Origin: Chromobotia macracanthus
Taxonomy: Eukaryota > Chordata > Actinopteri > Cypriniformes > Botiidae
Direction of reading: 5' to 3'
Assembly: GCA_036877525.1 (NCBI GenBank)
Contig: JAZGTH010000035.1
Location: forward strand, 330,001 to 394,000
Length of the DNA stretch: 64,000 nucleotides
Every line of letters starts with the position of its first letter. Position 1 is the first letter of the stretch. Shown piece by piece: positions 62,701 through 64,000 of this stretch. The notes beneath the pieces were generated by a model, which saw nothing but the letters and a program-made list of their open reading frames with translations, did not search any database and was not told the DNA's origin. Position numbers and translations under genes: made by a program.

Positions 62701-63615
62701 TGTCTGACCGGGCATCACTGAGAATGAAACATCACTGAGAATCTCTTTTCTATAGATACAAGTCAAAGACAAAAAAAATCACATTTAAAGTGGCCAATTA
62801 AATGTTATGAAAACACTTTTGGCTTTTAATTTATTCATACACAAATCATACAGCTATAAAAGTGGTGCAGTGTTTCCTGCACCACTTTTTCACAGTAGTG
62901 ATTAGGCAATTTGAATTTAATGTGATGAGTTTGAAAAAAGCATGTACTGCAAAATTATGTTAAGACATTTTTCTATTTTATTTTTTGCACAAACAAACTA
63001 ATATAGTCTTATCCATGAAAGAATGTCTCTCATAAGCATAGTATTAGTGAATCATACAAAAAGACTAAATCTAATGAATCCACTGAATAAACTCACTGAA
63101 TCCATCACAGCATTTACTAAATGAACACGTGACTCACTGAAGGTTTTCCTTTCAGTCATGTCTGACTCAGGATGAAGCAACTGTTCTGTGAACCAAAGGT
63201 TCCAGACCTTAAATTGGTTTAATTAAAAACGGTTCTTCATATGATAACATGTTCCATATGTTGCAACATGTTCTAAGTGAGAAAATGTGTAATATTAATG
63301 ACATAGTTACCATAGGTTACCAGAACAGTATACTTGTTTTAGATCAGAGGAGGGTTGAACTTGTAAAAAGGGTGGATGAAAGTGGTGGGTGAAACCCCCA
63401 GTACAGAAATAGCATTCTGTAAAACACACAGCTATATACTGTACTATTTATAATACAGCTACTATATACTGCTATATCACTGGATATTATTAGTAACAAC
63501 TGCCTTCATTGACATTAGCAGGACTCACCCTGCAGTGTAACTAAAGCACACATTCTGGAAATCAAATTTTCCCCTCTGTGAACAACAGGTCTCCTGCATT
63601 CGCATCATCCTTTAC
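47713..63615 (-). CDS. abcb6: ATP-binding cassette B6 (ABCB6), 3' part, frameshifted in one exon
   Basis: Half-transporter of mitochondrial/endolysosomal membranes linked to porphyrin transport. In transcript order: 63615-63529, 62749-62692, 62590-62486, 53925-53751, 52887-52775, 52693-52599, 49856-49788, 47833-47713. These encode the ABC ATPase domain: FQNVCFSYTAG strand, Walker A GPSGSGKST, Q-loop VVPQDTVLFND, signature LSGGEKQRVAIART, Walker B IILLDEATSALD, H-loop VVAHR, D-loop SALD, then HEELLAMGGLYSAMWLKQQQ and the stop at 47713-47715. The match to human ABCB6 (VKDxxxAGxLxF, YIGVVPQDTVLFND) separates it from ABCB7/ABCB10. The membrane domains lie beyond the right edge; nothing of them was found in 63616-64000. 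Exon 63529-63615 needs one base removed near 63564-63570 to keep its frame; all other junctions agree. Confidence 0.9.
48402..48461. mobile_element. CATGGTTA-type element, partial copy 2
   Basis: CCAAAAACCATGGTTACTAC and ACCATAGTTAATTTCCATAA are the reverse complement of the left arm of the element at 40891. In the last ABCB6 intron (47834-49787). The rest of that intron has opposed open frames at 48779-49154 with no recognisable domain. Confidence 0.65.
52955..53160. mobile_element. Degraded MITE fragment, cyprinid-type
   Basis: CTTACTCACTCTCATGTCTG, TTCTGTGGAACATAAAAGATG and a downstream TGTATGATTTTCAAACC resemble the inner part of a very common cyprinid element with a TTACTCACCCTCATGTCG motif (recalled). 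Ends not resolved. In the ABCB6 intron 52888-53750, which has no exon. Confidence 0.55.
53926..62485 (-). other. Unusually large ABCB6 intron within the ATPase domain
   Basis: 8560 bases between the Walker A exon (ending GQDISK) and the Q-loop exon (starting VKQSSLRSYIG). I see no additional gene. It holds the MITE at 54980, and stretches near 56170-56640, 57720-58100 and 59430-59710 that are less AT-biased and non-repetitive, possible regulatory sequence. Confidence 0.7.
54980..55177. mobile_element. MITE, cyprinid-type, GTTCACCCAAAAATGA ends
   Basis: The left end (TTAAGGAACAGTTCATTAAA) and the right end, read on the other strand (AGGGGTAGATCACCCAAAAG), are diverged versions of the abundant cyprinid terminal sequence TTAAAGGGATAGTTCACCC. 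Non-coding, about 200 bases, in the large ABCB6 intron. Confidence 0.65.
62858..62889. repeat. Perfect 13-bp hairpin in an ABCB6 intron
   Basis: AAAAGTGGTGCAG (62858-62870) and its exact complement (62877-62889) flank a 6-base loop TGTTTC, about 110 bases from the ABCB6 exon 62749-62692. The intron (62750-63528) is otherwise featureless. Confidence 0.9.
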
Positions 63616-64000
63616 CTACAAGAGGTGAATCTGGAGGTTAGAGAGAGATTTCTGGGTGGGTATGACAGGACAGAGGAAACTGAGAAACTAAGCATAGGGC
63701 ATGCAGCCAATTAGACAGAACTGAAGAATGCATTAAAACTGAATTCATGACAAAAATGCTGAGGCCTTTCTAGTCAAGTTCAAGAATCAGTTTGCAAATG
63801 AGCCGTGACAGTTTTCTAAAATATATAAAGAAATCTAAAGATCAAATGAAGGTTTTAGTAACATCATTAGCATATGAATGGAATCTAAAGAAACTGGGAG
63901 TGGCGAAGAACAGCCGGCTGTGGGGTGTGTAATTTTAGGGAAGGTGGTTCCCAAAGGACGGGGTAACTTGAGTCAGTGCAGAAAGAAAACGCAATAAATC
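63616..64000. other. ABCB6 upstream intron, right edge of window
   Basis: Minus-strand sequence upstream of the acceptor at 63616-63617. No further ABCB6 exon recognised; the preceding exons, with the transmembrane domains, should lie to the right. Confidence 0.55.

Noticed and set aside
1..64000. A novel multi-gene system or operon-like cluster
   Set aside because: The genes are independent vertebrate loci with separate promoters and no shared pathway; the novelty here is in single features.

Overview
This is 64 kb of animal nuclear DNA, almost certainly from a ray-finned fish. All genes are split into short exons with GT-AG (rarely GC-AG) introns, the DNA is AT-rich, and the introns carry several families of short inverted-repeat elements of a kind typical of otophysan/cyprinid fishes. 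The proteins assembled below come from joining exons by eye and checking that every splice phase agrees. Family names rest on recognising the sequence, since no database search could be run.

Layout. (1) 474-15912, minus strand: a complete FER1L6 gene (type II ferlin, C2-domain tail-anchored membrane protein). I resolve 42 coding exons giving about 1810 residues. (2) 18485-23801, minus: PRKAG3, the gamma-3 regulatory subunit of AMP-activated kinase, with four CBS repeats. The 5' end is not fully resolved. (3) 25800-34440, minus: TTLL4, a tubulin polyglutamylase, with 18 coding exons (about 1105 residues) and an untranslated first exon. (4) 37039-45369, plus: a seven-exon gene for a 533-residue secreted protein whose second half has the legumain/GPI8 (peptidase family C13) fold but lacks the catalytic Cys and apparently the catalytic His. 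I cannot name it; it is the most interesting gene here. (5) 47713 to beyond the right edge, minus: the 3' part of ABCB6, encoding its ATP-binding domain. One exon near 63.57 kb carries an apparent 1-base frameshift, and an 8.6-kb intron interrupts the ATPase domain.

PRKAG3, TTLL4 and ABCB6 all lie in human 2q35, so this is the fish counterpart of that segment. FER1L6 sits elsewhere in human (8q24), so its presence here marks a rearrangement or a lineage-specific copy. The pseudo-peptidase gene and ABCB6 converge tail to tail, with polyadenylation signals within about 50 bases of each other. The rest is introns and intergenic DNA holding inverted-repeat transposons, one LINE tail, one hAT element with an intact target-site duplication, microsatellites and young tandem duplications. 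I saw no rRNA, tRNA or CRISPR sequence. The genes share no pathway; they are ordinary chromosomal neighbours.
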